In this document: positions 42,431-53,275 of the stretch, in pieces
Layout of the letters: every line of letters starts with the position of its first letter
How positions within the stretch are numbered: the first letter of the stretch is position 1
Source of the DNA: Pseudopyrenochaeta lycopersici
Lineage: Eukaryota; Ascomycota; Dothideomycetes; Pleosporales; Pseudopyrenochaetaceae
Reading direction: 5' to 3'
Length of the DNA stretch: 64,000 bases
Assembly (NCBI GenBank): GCA_003313425.1
Contig: NHZP01000028.1
Location: 124,001 to 188,000 of the forward strand
The notes under the pieces: generated by a model
What the model was told of the DNA's origin: nothing
Databases searched by the model: none
Seen by the model: the letters and a program-made list of their open reading frames with translations, nothing else
Made by a program: the position numbers and the translations under genes

Positions 42431-43324
42431 ATGACGTCCGTGTGCTTCAGGGAGGATACACGCAACACCAGCCCAACGAAGGCGACCACAATGTCTCCAG
42501 AGGATCGTTCTCCGAATGTGACTGCCGGAGAGCCAGTATCGGCCAAATGCCCAACATGGAAGGGCTCAGGATCTGTTGAATCGACGGAGCCCGACGCAGA
42601 GCAATCTACATCGCCTAAATCCGGAGCCGTGGACATCAACCAAGCAGTGTTCGACAAGTATCAGCAGCTCCCCGACCCGCCATCTCCTCTCCCAGTACGT
42701 CATTGCGACTTTGTGCACTGCATGCCCCCGGAGCCCCCTACGTATCGCAAATTCTCTATCTTTACCGCAGGAAGCATCGAAATGGGCAAAGCCGTACAAT
42801 GGCAACCGCTAATGGTTCAGATGCTCGGCCACCTACCCATAACCGTAAACAACCCGCGTAGGGGCCACTGGGATCGCGACGTCACCCCAGAAGCCAAGAA
42901 CGAGGCTTTCCGACGACAAGTAGAGTGGGAGCTAGGCGCAATGGAGCAGGCAGATGTAATTTGTTTCTTCTTCGACGTCAACACGTTGAGTCCCGTGACG
43001 ATGCTGGAGCTGGGGCTCTGGGCGGCTTCAGACAAGGTGGTTGTGTGCTGCGATCCGCGGTTCTGGCGAGGGGGAAATGTGCACATTGTCTGTGAACGGT
43101 ATGGGATTCCGCTAGTGGAGAACTTTGAGGAGTTGGTGCCGGCGGTCGAAAAAATGCTGGTTCAGAAGGGTATGCAACTTGACGAGCAAGGCGATCTGGT
43201 GGGGGCGAATGTGCACACGGAGAAGTCGAAGCCAGTCAAGAAGTCCATTCTGGAGAAGGAGAATACCGATTTGCTGAAGCAGGTTGCAGACATGCAGGCA
43301 CAGCTGATGCAGTTGAGTGGATGA
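42431..43324 (+). CDS. Nucleoside 2-deoxyribosyltransferase-like protein
   Basis: This is a 297-aa protein from the first ATG (42431). Residues about 105-250 form the 2-deoxyribosyltransferase-like fold: FSIFTAGSIEMGKAVQWQP at the nucleotide-binding start, RRQVEWELGAMEQADVICFF, and PVTMLELGLWAA, where the Glu of LELG occupies the place of the catalytic nucleophile in this enzyme family. Enzymes of the family move or hydrolyse the N-glycosidic bond of nucleosides; in fungal proteins of this type the substrate is unknown. The N-terminal 70 residues are Ser/Thr/Pro-rich. A C-terminal coiled coil (ENTDLLKQVADMQAQLMQL) suggests oligomerisation. It is convergent with the LPMO-like gene at 43839-44900. 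Confidence 0.78.
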   Translation: MTSVCFREDTRNTSPTKATTMSPEDRSPNVTAGEPVSAKCPTWKGSGSVESTEPDAEQSTSPKSGAVDINQAVFDKYQQLPDPPSPLPVRHCDFVHCMPPEPPTYRKFSIFTAGSIEMGKAVQWQPLMVQMLGHLPITVNNPRRGHWDRDVTPEAKNEAFRRQVEWELGAMEQADVICFFFDVNTLSPVTMLELGLWAASDKVVVCCDPRFWRGGNVHIVCERYGIPLVENFEELVPAVEKMLVQKGMQLDEQGDLVGANVHTEKSKPVKKSILEKENTDLLKQVADMQAQLMQLSG

Positions 43325-43838
43325 TTGCTCCTCAGCGTCATTGACGATCTGCCAACGAAGCGCATAGACCTCTTAAAAACGGAACGCGGGATGTGTGATT
43401 GTTATCAATGTTGTAAGACTAGTAAGCACGAGAGCCTATCCAAACAGCCGTCAATCATGTGTAAGTTAGTCGTTATAAAAAGCCGATCGAACAAGTCGTT
43501 TGTAAAAATTCTCTTCAAGGGCGCCAACGTTCAGGGACCATGATTCTCTTAGATCATGAGAAGTTAGGTATTCGATAGGCCGATGTGGTCTTTTGGCGTA
43601 TGAGGGGATATAGAGGTTGTGCGTGACTTTATGGGAGCGTTAATCAGATTTTGTTCTATGTCACCAGATTCCGTCCCTATGATGATGAAGTATATTCGAC
43701 ATAGACTTGTCGTTCTTCAGGCTACTGTAACGCCCAGAGCTACTTAACCATCTACTTGTGCTTACAAGATGTACGAGACAATCCACCAAAGCTTGAGGTC
43801 AAAGGAGACACAGCATTCAAACTCGTAACATTCGTGCA
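43325..43838. other. Convergent intergenic region
   Basis: 514 bp lie between two convergent genes; no feature was recognised. Confidence 0.45.
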
Positions 43839-44900
43839 CTACAAATGGACATTAGATTTTGAGGTAGCAATCACAGTCGGATCCGCTTTCGAGGCGACTG
43901 CTAGATTTTCCGCCAGAACACCAAGAGACGCACGAGCCGCATAACGTACGAGGCTTAAGGTCTGGGTCTCAGATGGCTTCCCAAACGCAGAAGCGGAATA
44001 CAAAGCTAGCGGGTCGGCTGTTAGAGCGCTGCGCGATCTGAAATCCGTAACCGCCGAGGGCATTGGGTCCTGCTGAATGAGCGGATGCTCGGTCTGCTCT
44101 GGTGGAATGCTCAGTGCAAGATCAACATCGACACAAGAGGTATAGTATTCGTCCCTCCCATTGGGGTAAGTAGGGTCTTTCCCAGGCGCGTTCGGCCACT
44201 GCCACACCCAGTACACTGTGTAAGATTTGTCGACTTGGACGTCGTCAGGTATTCTGACGTCCGTTTCGCACAACAACTCGTGCTCACTCCCAGGTTGTCC
44301 CGGCAGGGGGTTGGGCGTTTGCTTTTTCCGGGAGTCTGCAGCAATTGCGTTATTCCCAAGTTGGTAGCACCTTCCATCGTCGAAGTTCTGAGAGGCAAGG
44401 AGAACACCACGCCGATCACCGCCAGAACCATCACGGGTCCATTTCAGCACGTCGAGTAGGACCTCTTCTTGGAGAGGCTGTTGGGTGCCAAATACAAAGA
44501 CCGTGCCACCTTTCTCCGGCTTGCCCAGCAGGTTCTTTCCGCCATTTGGGATCGTGGCATGTCCGTTCTCTGCATATCGCATTGCGATCATCCCACCAGG
44601 CACGGTCTGCAAGCGAGGATAGTTGACAGTCTGGTGTGAAATGCGCTGAGAGGGATGACAGAGAAGATCTGTGTGAGTCACAAATGGTGGCTGCCGTTCC
44701 AAGGGTGGAATCAACCATACGTCGGCATTTTGATCGAAGTGAGCGACGCCTTTATCTACAAAACCGCGAGGATAGCCGTACCCTGCCATGAAAGATCCGT
44801 TGGACGCAATGTTCGACAGCTGTTCCACCCACGAATGCGCACCAGCCAGCTTGACAAAGACTAACAGTAAGGACCCAATGGCTTGAGAAGAATGCATCAT
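43839..44900 (-). CDS. Secreted LPMO-like (DUF7492-type) protein
   Basis: This is a 353-aa protein with a signal peptide (SLLLVFVKLAGA) predicted to be cut before His22, giving a mature N-terminus HSWVEQL. An N-terminal His is the first ligand of the copper 'histidine brace' in lytic polysaccharide monooxygenases. A second conserved His sits in RYAENGHATIP, and YTVYWVWQWP could supply the axial region. NFDDGRCYQLGN and EYYTSCVDVDL with paired cysteines are also family-like. I recognise the pattern as the fungal DUF7492 group. Oxidative activity is inferred from the brace, not shown. The C-terminal 90 residues are variable and Ser/Ala-rich. There is no intron. Confidence 0.78.
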   Translation of the reverse strand: MMHSSQAIGSLLLVFVKLAGAHSWVEQLSNIASNGSFMAGYGYPRGFVDKGVAHFDQNADVWLIPPLERQPPFVTHTDLLCHPSQRISHQTVNYPRLQTVPGGMIAMRYAENGHATIPNGGKNLLGKPEKGGTVFVFGTQQPLQEEVLLDVLKWTRDGSGGDRRGVLLASQNFDDGRCYQLGNNAIAADSRKKQTPNPLPGQPGSEHELLCETDVRIPDDVQVDKSYTVYWVWQWPNAPGKDPTYPNGRDEYYTSCVDVDLALSIPPEQTEHPLIQQDPMPSAVTDFRSRSALTADPLALYSASAFGKPSETQTLSLVRYAARASLGVLAENLAVASKADPTVIATSKSNVHL

Positions 44901-45386
44901 GTCGAGTCAGGCAACGTGGGTCCACGAGGGAGGCTGGCGGCGTGTGAGTGACAGGATGTACAAACTCTATAGCTATGGCCGCGGCGGCTTTAAGGGCACA
45001 AAATATCCACACTGGTGAGCATGATCAGATTGGAGAATTCTTCCATTGAATGACGTGAATGACCAAGCGGTTGTTCGATATGTTTTCGTGATAGTCGTCA
45101 CGTCGGTCATTGTCCACCGTTCGCTATGCCCGACGCTCAGATCGGAAAAGCTGCTGGGAAGGGGTGAGCCGTTAAGTTCAGCGCCACTTGGAGCAGCACC
45201 ATCTGCTTGGAGGTCAGCCGATCCTGTATGAGGACGGACGTTCGCATGAATTTTGCAGCAAGAAGCAGTACAAGCAGTATAAGCAGCATAAGTAGTATAA
45301 GCAGTATAAGCAGTATCCTGGGCGTCCACATCTCTATAGGCATAACGCAACAAATTCATTCAATCCCCAAAGTCTAACCATAAAGG
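44901..45386. other. Intergenic with a 9-bp tandem repeat
   Basis: The region contains the AAGCAGTAT repeat at 45255-45316 and no gene. Apparent leucine-rich minus-strand frames here are produced by that repeat. Confidence 0.55.
45255..45316. repeat. Tandem 9-bp repeat (AAGCAGTAT-like, ~6-7 copies)
   Basis: Units such as AAGCAGTAC, AAGCAGTAT, AAGCAGCAT and AAGTAGTAT follow each other without spacers. The unit is a multiple of three, so it stays open in some frames, but no gene uses it. Confidence 0.8.
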
Positions 45387-46368
45387 ACACACACACACAC
45401 ACACACACAATTTATTAACGCCCGGCGGCTGAGCCGAAAGGACTACTATCACTGCTCTACTAATACATTTCCCGCAGTGGGTCCTGTTCTCTTTCAAGCC
45501 CATGCAATACGCCATTCATACCTTATATTCCTTCATTTAACATTTCTCTTCGATTTCTCGTGGGTTAGTAATGTTGTTAGTACACTGCTTGAATGCTTTT
45601 CTCCAAGTGTTCAGCGTCCTATCTTCGGCAACTGAAGCGGTGTCTGCTTTCTGTGGCACGAGGTGATATGTTGGTGAGTCGGGTTGGGTGTTAGTTAGGT
45701 AGGTAGTTAGGTGTCCTGATTAGTCTGCCGTTGGTTTGCATCGAGTCGACCTGTGGCTATTGCGAACCGTATCGTTGCTCGGACAGCATTCATGTTCGGA
45801 GTCCAGTTCTTGTCATCAGCTGTGGTCTTTCCGCCGAGGAAGAAAGATAGATTCCCTCTGCCTGTGTCTGTGCATTGTAGCATCTCTGTTCGGAGCGTTG
45901 TCCATCTTCTGCACCGGAAGAGGAAGTGTTCTACTGTCTCTTGCGCTTGTCCGCATTCACACTGGTCTGTTGACGCAGCATTGATTCGGTGGAGATATAC
46001 GTTCAGTCTTGCCATGCCTGTCCTGAGTTGGGCGAGCGTGTTCGCTTCTTTCCATGATAGTCGATCATAGAGCTGTCGCGTATGTTTACCTGGTAATGCT
46101 TTGTCTATTCTTTTAGAGTAGCGCCCGACGTTTTCCAGTAACCCTCTAGCGGTGGCACGATGCTTAGCTCGCGCAATGTTAAGGGTGGTCGATCGCATTC
46201 TGGGGAGTTGTGTCTGTGGGGCGACACCCTGTCTCGTTGCCGCTTTTGCCTTCGCCTTAGCAAGCTTCAACAGTGCGTTTTCTTCACTTGACCGCAGCCA
46301 TAATACAGTTATCGCGTTTCCATTTCTTTTCAGTGCTCTGATGGATTCATAGGTGCGGCATGTCAGTA
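45387..46368 (-). mobile_element. 5'-truncated Tad-like LINE
   Basis: The fragment reads on the minus strand. It has the C-terminal end of the LINE ORF2, about 300 bp of 3' UTR with a G+C-rich palindromic block (GGCTCAGCCGCCGGGCG), and a (GT)n tail of about 22 bases at 45387-45408. Its upstream side ends at the TA of the MITE at 46369; beyond the MITE the sequence no longer reads as LINE, so the element is truncated. Confidence 0.8.
45707..46368 (-). pseudogene. LINE ORF2 C-terminus (RNase H end and CCHC motif), truncated
   Basis: The remaining frame holds the end of the RNase H domain (WLRSSEENALLKLAKAKAKA), the linker RLYDRLSWKEANTLAQLRTG, and a zinc-knuckle-like CECGQAQETVEHFLFRCRRW, which is characteristic of Tad1-type fungal LINEs. 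Reverse transcriptase and endonuclease are missing. The start of the open frame lies inside the adjacent MITE and is fortuitous. Confidence 0.82.
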
Positions 46369-46612
46369 CAGTTGCTTGCGAAACCGCCTTCACCTTTTTG
46401 CGCACACAAAGATTCTTGGGCCCCACTGCACTGTGACACCCATGCTGTTGTGTGGCCAATCATCTGCCTTCAGTGTCAACAGCGGAACCCCCTCGAACTC
46501 CGCAGAATCGCCTTACAGGAACATGGTTGGCTAAAGGCAGCAAGGACCTGGGGCCGCAAGGGTCAAAAATCTTCGTGTGCCCAAACGGTGAAGGCGGTTT
46601 CGCAAGCAACTG
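46369..46612 (+). mobile_element. MITE with long terminal inverted repeats, TA duplication (copy 2)
   Basis: This 244-bp element has ends CAGTTGCTTGCGAAACC and GGTTTCGCAAGCAACTG, flanked by TA (46367-46368, 46613-46614). It matches copy 1 at 32753-33000 end to end when reversed, including the internal block GAACTCCGCAGAATCGCCTT. It sits at the truncated edge of the LINE. Confidence 0.88.
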
Positions 46613-46614
46613 TA

Positions 46615-49600
46615 TGAAGGCTACCGCAGCAGCCATCGGTTCCCTTTGCTAACCAATCATGCATACGTACACGGCGGAGAGCATGAGATTGATGAACTGA
46701 GGGTTCGTTGCTGAAACCAAGCGATCACCCAGTAGCATCCAATGATTCAACGGGGAAGACCGAAAATGCTGACGATCTTCAGACGGGAATCGTGTTAGGC
46801 TGTATCGAGCTTAGTGCCACGTGGCCATATGCCCTCGTGCGCAATCGACGAGCGATCATCGAATGCTTACTCGCCTCAAAGCCAGATGGCGTTGATCTAC
46901 AGCGCACCGGGCCGAACGATGAATGGCACTGGATGAGCGATGACAGTCATCCAATTAGCTACCTGGTCAGCACTTGATTGTAGCGGAACGACCCGCACCT
47001 AGTGCTGATGGTCATCACATGTGGCGCATTCTAGCGTGTTAATGCTGGTGTTGTGGTTACCCACTTAGAGGATAATGATTATGATCCCCTCAATACTACA
47101 TCAACGACCATCAGCGTTCTACTCACATGGCTAACCTGTCAATGCAAGCACTGTTAGGCATGACCGGTCATGACTCGTGGGTTCCATGCTTCATGACGCA
47201 AGCAACAAATCATTCATCCCACGCCAGTCCAGTCTCGGCTAAAATAAGCCTTTCCTGACTTCACGAGTTATGAGTCAGTCACGAAATCTCCGGGCTAATC
47301 AAACAGCGGCGCCGGAAACTGGGCAATTGACTGCAGAGGGGAGTGTTGGAGGCTCCTTCTCGAATCCTCACAGCTTGCCCTTACATGTGGCAATGTAATG
47401 TTGCTGCTCGTTGTTACCATTACATGTTTTGTTTCGAATGTTGAGACGATGGTGCTAAGCCGCAATGGGCTGCCCTCCGCAAGGATATTGAACACTGCGG
47501 CGTGGCGGCTTGCTGCTGCGTGGAAGTGGGGCGTTGGCACATCAGCACGCGAAACAAGCAAGTACATCGTGGCGGGTACACAAGGACACCAGGTTACGCG
47601 GAGCACTGCGATATTAATTGCTTACCTCCATCACTACAATCAGCCAGTATTTTGTGCTATCTCTGATCTGCTTATGCCTCCATGTCAGCTATGGTAAACG
47701 TTGTCAGGGTTAGCTTCGAATCATCGCTATGCTAGCAGATGGCACTCCTATACTGATATCCTGCTTATCACCCAAGCCGTTCATCATACTTTTGCCTCAC
47801 GTGGAATTGATTACTTGAGAAAGCTAGTTTTTCGACACGGCGGACAGTAAGCACTGTAATGGAAGCCAGAACTGTGGTGCAGAATGTTGGCACTTGCTTC
47901 GCAGATGATATTCTATCAGCATAAGCGTACTGGAGGCCAGTGGCTATAAAGGTGTGGGCGCAGCATGTTCTAAGCCCTCGACTGTGGTCACACATCGCTA
48001 TACTCAAGGCTCACTTCCAGCGAGGGATTGCGATGCAACAAGCGACTGAATCCAGCTTCGTCATTTCATACTACAAATTCTGTCCCAGTTCTCCTATATC
48101 GAGCCCGGTGTAACAGCCCGATACCCGGTGAAACAATGCTCTTGTTTTGAACGTCTGAGCGACAACGTGTTGGTGATGCCACAGTGGCCGACTCTGTTAG
48201 CCACAATGTCTGCTGTTGAGACACTAGAGAAATGCCAGGTGCTGCGCTAGCTGATATTAGGGAAAGCCTCGCGCTCCAGGCTTGCGCGCGAAGTTTCGTG
48301 TTCAAATTCCGCGTTCAATTCCGCGTTTCCGGTCTACATCCTACTTTGTCCACTTGGTCAGTATCCTATAGCCTACATTATGCATGGTACTAACATGCCA
48401 GTACGGTTGGCGCCGCTTAGCACCGCATTCGTACTCTTTAGGCTTAGGCCTATAGTGCTTCTCAGGCTGTTTTACGAGGCGTGAGAGCTTCATTGAGGCC
48501 TTTGAGAGCCGAAGGCTGGCTTTGAGGAAATTCCTCAGCTATCTGGTAAATCTCGTGCGTCTCAGAGCGTGGTGCGCACACGGTCGCGTCAGCCGCAAGC
48601 GCGAGTCATCATGGTCAAGTCCGGAGGTATCATCACATTGGCTTGTACAACCTCTAGTAACGTTAACGGCTGATATCACCTTCCCTTCAAGCAAGCTTTG
48701 CTAATCTCTCTCAGGCAATTGAACGCGTACACGAACAATAAAATCGAGATTCATCTACATATCCGGGTTTCGTGCCCTGCATCCACAAAACTTCTTGTGC
48801 AACAACTGAGTATAATACGCCGAAATTGCTTGCCCATTCTACGACTGCTTGTTGAGATCTTTCCTGACTAGTGGCACAGTTTTGGCGTTGCATTCAAACA
48901 CAAATCTTGCTCAGAATCACCGACAACTTCGAGAGAATTACTCGGATCGCGCGCGTCGTTGGTAGCTTGCCCCAACCTTTGCGATATTCTCTAGGGTCAT
49001 CTACTCTACGTAAGTCCCGATCCAAAGAGCAAGCGGCTTGTTCGCCTCTTCAGCTCTATACCTATACCTCCCCATTCTTACTGAACAGAAGATCTGCGCC
49101 CTGGAAAATGTGCCTGCAGGTCAGCTTAAATCAAAATATCTATCGCTACATGCTAGGCGGGACTACAGTATCAACGTCGTACGGGCTGACTACTGAAATA
49201 GGTCAATGTCATGATATTCAGCCATACCCATACGCTGCTCATATTCGTTCTCAATTAGAGTACTCACAGGGTACCTCTCCTTTTTCGCCGCAACTGGATA
49301 AGTCCTCAAGGCCTTTTCGGGTCGCTTCTTCTGCTCCCAGCTTATCCACACGGTCACCACCCCACGAGGTAAGAGTAAGTTCAATACCTTTGTCACCCTA
49401 TTTGTACTATACACTAACTGTCGTGCCCGGTGCCTTTGCTAGAATATAAATCGCAGCATCGGCTGAGAGCATTTGTGGCTGTCAACTTAGGTGAGCGATT
49501 CACAAGGCTGTACAATCCTCGCCAGGCCGTGCTCAAGCAGGGCGTGGAGGCGTTGACCCCGCTTCTGCAGCTCGATTTCCGCTAATCCGACTCTCGCAGG

Positions 49601-51679
49601 GATCAGTCCGATTATGCCCAACAGATGTTCCGCATCTATTGACAGTCAGTAAGTGATCGCTCCGTTTATTGCGGTTAAGTATGGCGACACTCAAAGGTTG
49701 ACAGCACCATGGATTCAATCTGGAGCTTCCCAGATTGGCCGCTTGCTGTGACACTGACATCCTTAAATTCAAGAGCAATCGCCGCCTAAGCGTGTGCCAT
49801 TCATTCAAACTTCTCGCAGCGTCGACCAACGGCTGAAACATGACCAGAAACTGTCATTCGGTACCTCCAAGGCTGGCGTTGCGGGGAAGTCAGCCCAAAC
49901 ACTGAGGCAACCGACGTCTTCGATGCTGTCGAATGGCAACCTTCGCTCTACCATACTGCCTCTGTCGAGCTGAATCAGATCCTCGAGGTCCACAAGAGAC
50001 AGTAAGTCCTATATGGCCCTCGATGATCATCCGAGATGTATCAAGGCTGCGGGGACAAGCTTGAAGTCTGACTGACAACCCCTAGATCTCGTCTATCAAC
50101 TTCGCATGACGCTGAGGCGCGTATCTACAATCCGTCGTGTCCCATAGAAGTATGTGTCCGTGGATCTCGCTAACGCCAATCAGCCTCCAAATCTTTGCAG
50201 CATGCGATCTATACAAGGGACGCACCGACTAACGTCGAAGAAGACGCTAGCCGAATAGAGCTTCTGGGCTCGCGTAACGCCTAATGCCGGTAGCTAAGTA
50301 GCTTCAAGCGCACTCCGACTCTTATATGTCCCGCGGATTTGGATGCTCATACGCGACGTTGAGTACTTTTGCTCGCAATCGCAACATCATCTGCTGACAG
50401 CTGTCTCGTAGCACCCTGGCACCGAATCAAGCTAGCGATTGGCCTCGCTCTTGAGATCTACTGCGCGAAGGACCATCAGGTAAGCGATCTTTGATCGTGT
50501 CTACTGGTTCTGTACAAGCTCTAACTAATCAGTAAGGTTTGATGTCAATATTTTCTGCGCTCACGAAAGAAAGGTTACATCTTTAGTGTGCTTACAGCGA
50601 CTTGCACAGCGATTTCACAACATTTTGAAGGCCCTTTGACCTGCAATCAGCTAACCGTTTGGACCAGGGCCCGTAACAGCTTGTGTACGCAAGAGTATCA
50701 TGTCGCAATGTTATATGTAGCGTCCCATGGACGTGTGGGGCGAGTAAACTGTGTGAGTCTTTCTCCGCCCTGGCATCCTGGTCTGGCTTATTTATAGGAA
50801 ACCTCACGGCACAATCGCTGATGTGGATCGCGACCATCAAGAGGAAGATTCAATCGCTCGAGACAGGTAGCTGCGGCAAGCACAATCGGCAAAGTCTTCG
50901 GTAAATCGCCCTGCCATTCTCCGGGCCCCACCCAGGAATTCTTCATATCACCTCTTGGCGGCCGCTGACGTTAACACAGAACGTCATACTACAAAACCGA
51001 TTATACGACTAGTGGCCCAAGTGTAAACGTGGAAAAGAGGGACAAAGCCGCCTCGCTGGCTGTGGGAGGAAAATCCGCCCAACGGTGATGGCTTGCCAAC
51101 GCATGCATATGCATACCATGTCTAGCGCGCGGACCGCGCCTCCCTGCACCACCCTGCATATCTCCGGGTCAGTGTTATGCACGCAGTCCGCATACGCCGT
51201 GTCTGCTGCCGAGTCCAACCCTGGGCCCGTGTCATGCAATTGCACGGGCGCCGCCATCATCCGCCGCCTGCCAGTCCTCTTCGGGCCAGCATCCCTTAGG
51301 CCGGTACTTCACAATTGAACTCAGATCCCGAAACTTCAACGAACACAGCGGGATGCTTCTGTACCAATAGTCAAGAGCAAGTCGCCTCACGCAAGTGACT
51401 GCGCTTGTGAAGGCCGCAGGTGGCCTAATCAACTCTGCCGTACTGACCGCATAAAGCGTGCAGGAAGTGTGTCTGCTCCATTTTCATATCTAGCCTCTAA
51501 GCATTCGTACAGGTTTGACCCCAGGCACCGGTGGCCAAATCAGCTACTGCGCAATACTCGAACTAGGCTAGGCACACTAACGAGACTCGTCCAGCTGCAT
51601 ATCTGAACATAAGGCGTCAAAAGTCGTTGCAAATTTCGGGGGGTTCCACATCGACGCAGCACTCGTCCAAGGCGGTATC
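46615..51679. other. 5-kb gene-poor stretch
   Basis: Open frames here are short (the longest about 192 codons, 48871-49449) and none resembles a known protein. A decayed solo LTR is proposed at 50701-50834. The rest may be old transposon debris, but no other boundary or domain was identified. Confidence 0.5.
50701..50834. repeat. Decayed solo LTR related to the copia LTRs (tentative)
   Basis: The sequence begins TGTCGCAATG and near its end has CTGG..TATTTATAGGAAACCTCACGGCA, which parallels the end of the solo LTR at 884-1021 (CTACAGGAACCGCACGGCA). It ends near GATCGCGAC. The flanks TATCA and CATCA match at four of five bases, as expected for an old target duplication. Confidence 0.45.
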
Positions 51680-53275
51680 ATGAAAGCTGAACAGCAGGCC
51701 GCCCTTCTCGAGCTGGCGACGGAGGTTCAGCAGCTGACAACTCAGATTGTCAAAGATCTGACTGCGAAGAATCTATGGGAGCCAACATTTGAAGTAGGCG
51801 CCGAAACAGTGCCGGAAACTCCGGAGCAGATTGCCCTCCGCGCACGCCTGAATGATGCCGCTCGAGATCTACTACGCCTCGTGAGTGGCCCCAGAAACGA
51901 TGCGCGGACCTTCGTATGCTACTTGTACGATCTGGCAGCCTGGCAAGTAGCATGTGAATTCAACTTCTTCGAAGCAATTCCCGAGGATGGAGTCGCCAAC
52001 ATCAAGAGATTGCGGAGAAAGTTGGAATGGACGAAGATCGTGTTGGTCGCTTCTTGCGCATGCTAGCTACGGACGGAGTTTTTGAGGAAGTGGAAAAGGA
52101 TGTGTTCAAACATACGTCCCGAAGTGTTCTTTACCTGAAAGTCAAGTAGTGGCGGGATGTATGCACTATCAGTGCGATTATTCTGCTCGACGTTGGTAAA
52201 ATTACGATGCTAATACAGTCTATAGGTTGGATGAATTCTTCAGAGCAGCCTCTGAGACTTCAGCAAGTATCCAGGAATCACCCCTCATGAGCAATGGGCA
52301 GAAGAACGCTTTTGTGACGAGGCACGGAACGGATTTGTTTCAATTCTACAAGCAAGACCCACAACGAGCAGGTCGATTTGCGAGCGCGATGGCTGGAGTC
52401 TCCAGGCGTACTACTCTCCTTCTCCAACTTGAGGTCACTGTGCTAACTTCCTTGTAGTTGAGCGCCATTTTGAAACTCTCAAGGAGAGCCTCTCTTGGGA
52501 TCAAATCAGCAGAGGCAAAATCATCGATGTCGGTGGTGGAAGTGGCCACATGAGTGTCTCGCTCGCCCGAGTAAGTTTGAAACAAATCCAATGCTCTACA
52601 ACAAGCTCACTTACAGCTGCTCAAGGCCTTCCCAAACCTTGAACTCATTGTCCAGGATTCTCTGACCATGCTGTCATCGGCTATCCAGAGCGACTTCTCA
52701 GATCTCAATGGTCGAGTTACGTTCATGCAGCATGACTTCTTCACTACTCAACCCGTCTCAGGCGCACCAGCATATCTTTTGAGATACGTAACCGATAACT
52801 GGAACGACGTGGACTGTATCCGTATCTTCAGGGCGCTCCTTCCTGCCTTGAAGAAAAGCCCTCCTGGGACACCACTCTTGATCAACGATGTTGTACCGCC
52901 AGCACTGGGAGAAGCCTCAAGTTTCCACGACAATCACATGTGCCAGGTTGACATCATGATGATGCTGGTCCTCGGGGCTAAACAGAGAACAGAAGAACAG
53001 TTCTGGCATTTGCTCTCGGATGCAGATTCACGATTCAAGGTTAGCAAAGTTAAACTGATGTTGCTCTGAGACCATTCGCTAATGTCTTCCAGATCAAAGC
53101 TATTCACGGAAAGGGCAACATGAGCCAGATCGAGGCACATCTGGATATTGATGCAGCTCGCCATACGGAAGGCTTAGCTGTTGCCGAAGTCTCCAAAGAT
53201 GCGTCAGCAGATGACCAGGAGCAGGATGCATCCGCTGTTGCCAACCAGCAGAAGCGGACTGGAACCCGTCTCTGA
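51680..53275 (+). pseudogene. O-methyltransferase next to the PKS, five exons, one frame break
   Basis: This is an S-adenosylmethionine O-methyltransferase of the type found in fungal polyketide clusters. Exons are 51680-52145, 52226-52407, 52458-52570, 52617-53039 and 53093-53275, with introns of 80, 50, 46 and 53 bp. The summed exon length is one base short of a multiple of three, and the frame must change near 52015, where one base appears to be missing in the helix-turn-helix region (GVANIKRL, then EKVGMDEDRVGRFLRML). Downstream motifs are intact: the SAM site IIDVGGGSGHMSVSLAR and LLINDVVPP. At the usual catalytic His position before the N/D-W pair the sequence reads TDNWND, so His is replaced by Asp. 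With the break it would encode only a short N-terminal piece; if the break is a sequencing error the protein is 455 aa. Confidence 0.8.

Noticed and set aside
45137..45343. Leucine/isoleucine-rich minus-strand frame that looks like a membrane segment
   Set aside because: The hydrophobic run is only the translation of the 9-bp tandem repeat.
48871..49449. 192-codon plus-strand frame in the gene-poor stretch
   Set aside because: No recognisable motif and an amino-acid composition unlike the supported genes; treated as non-coding.
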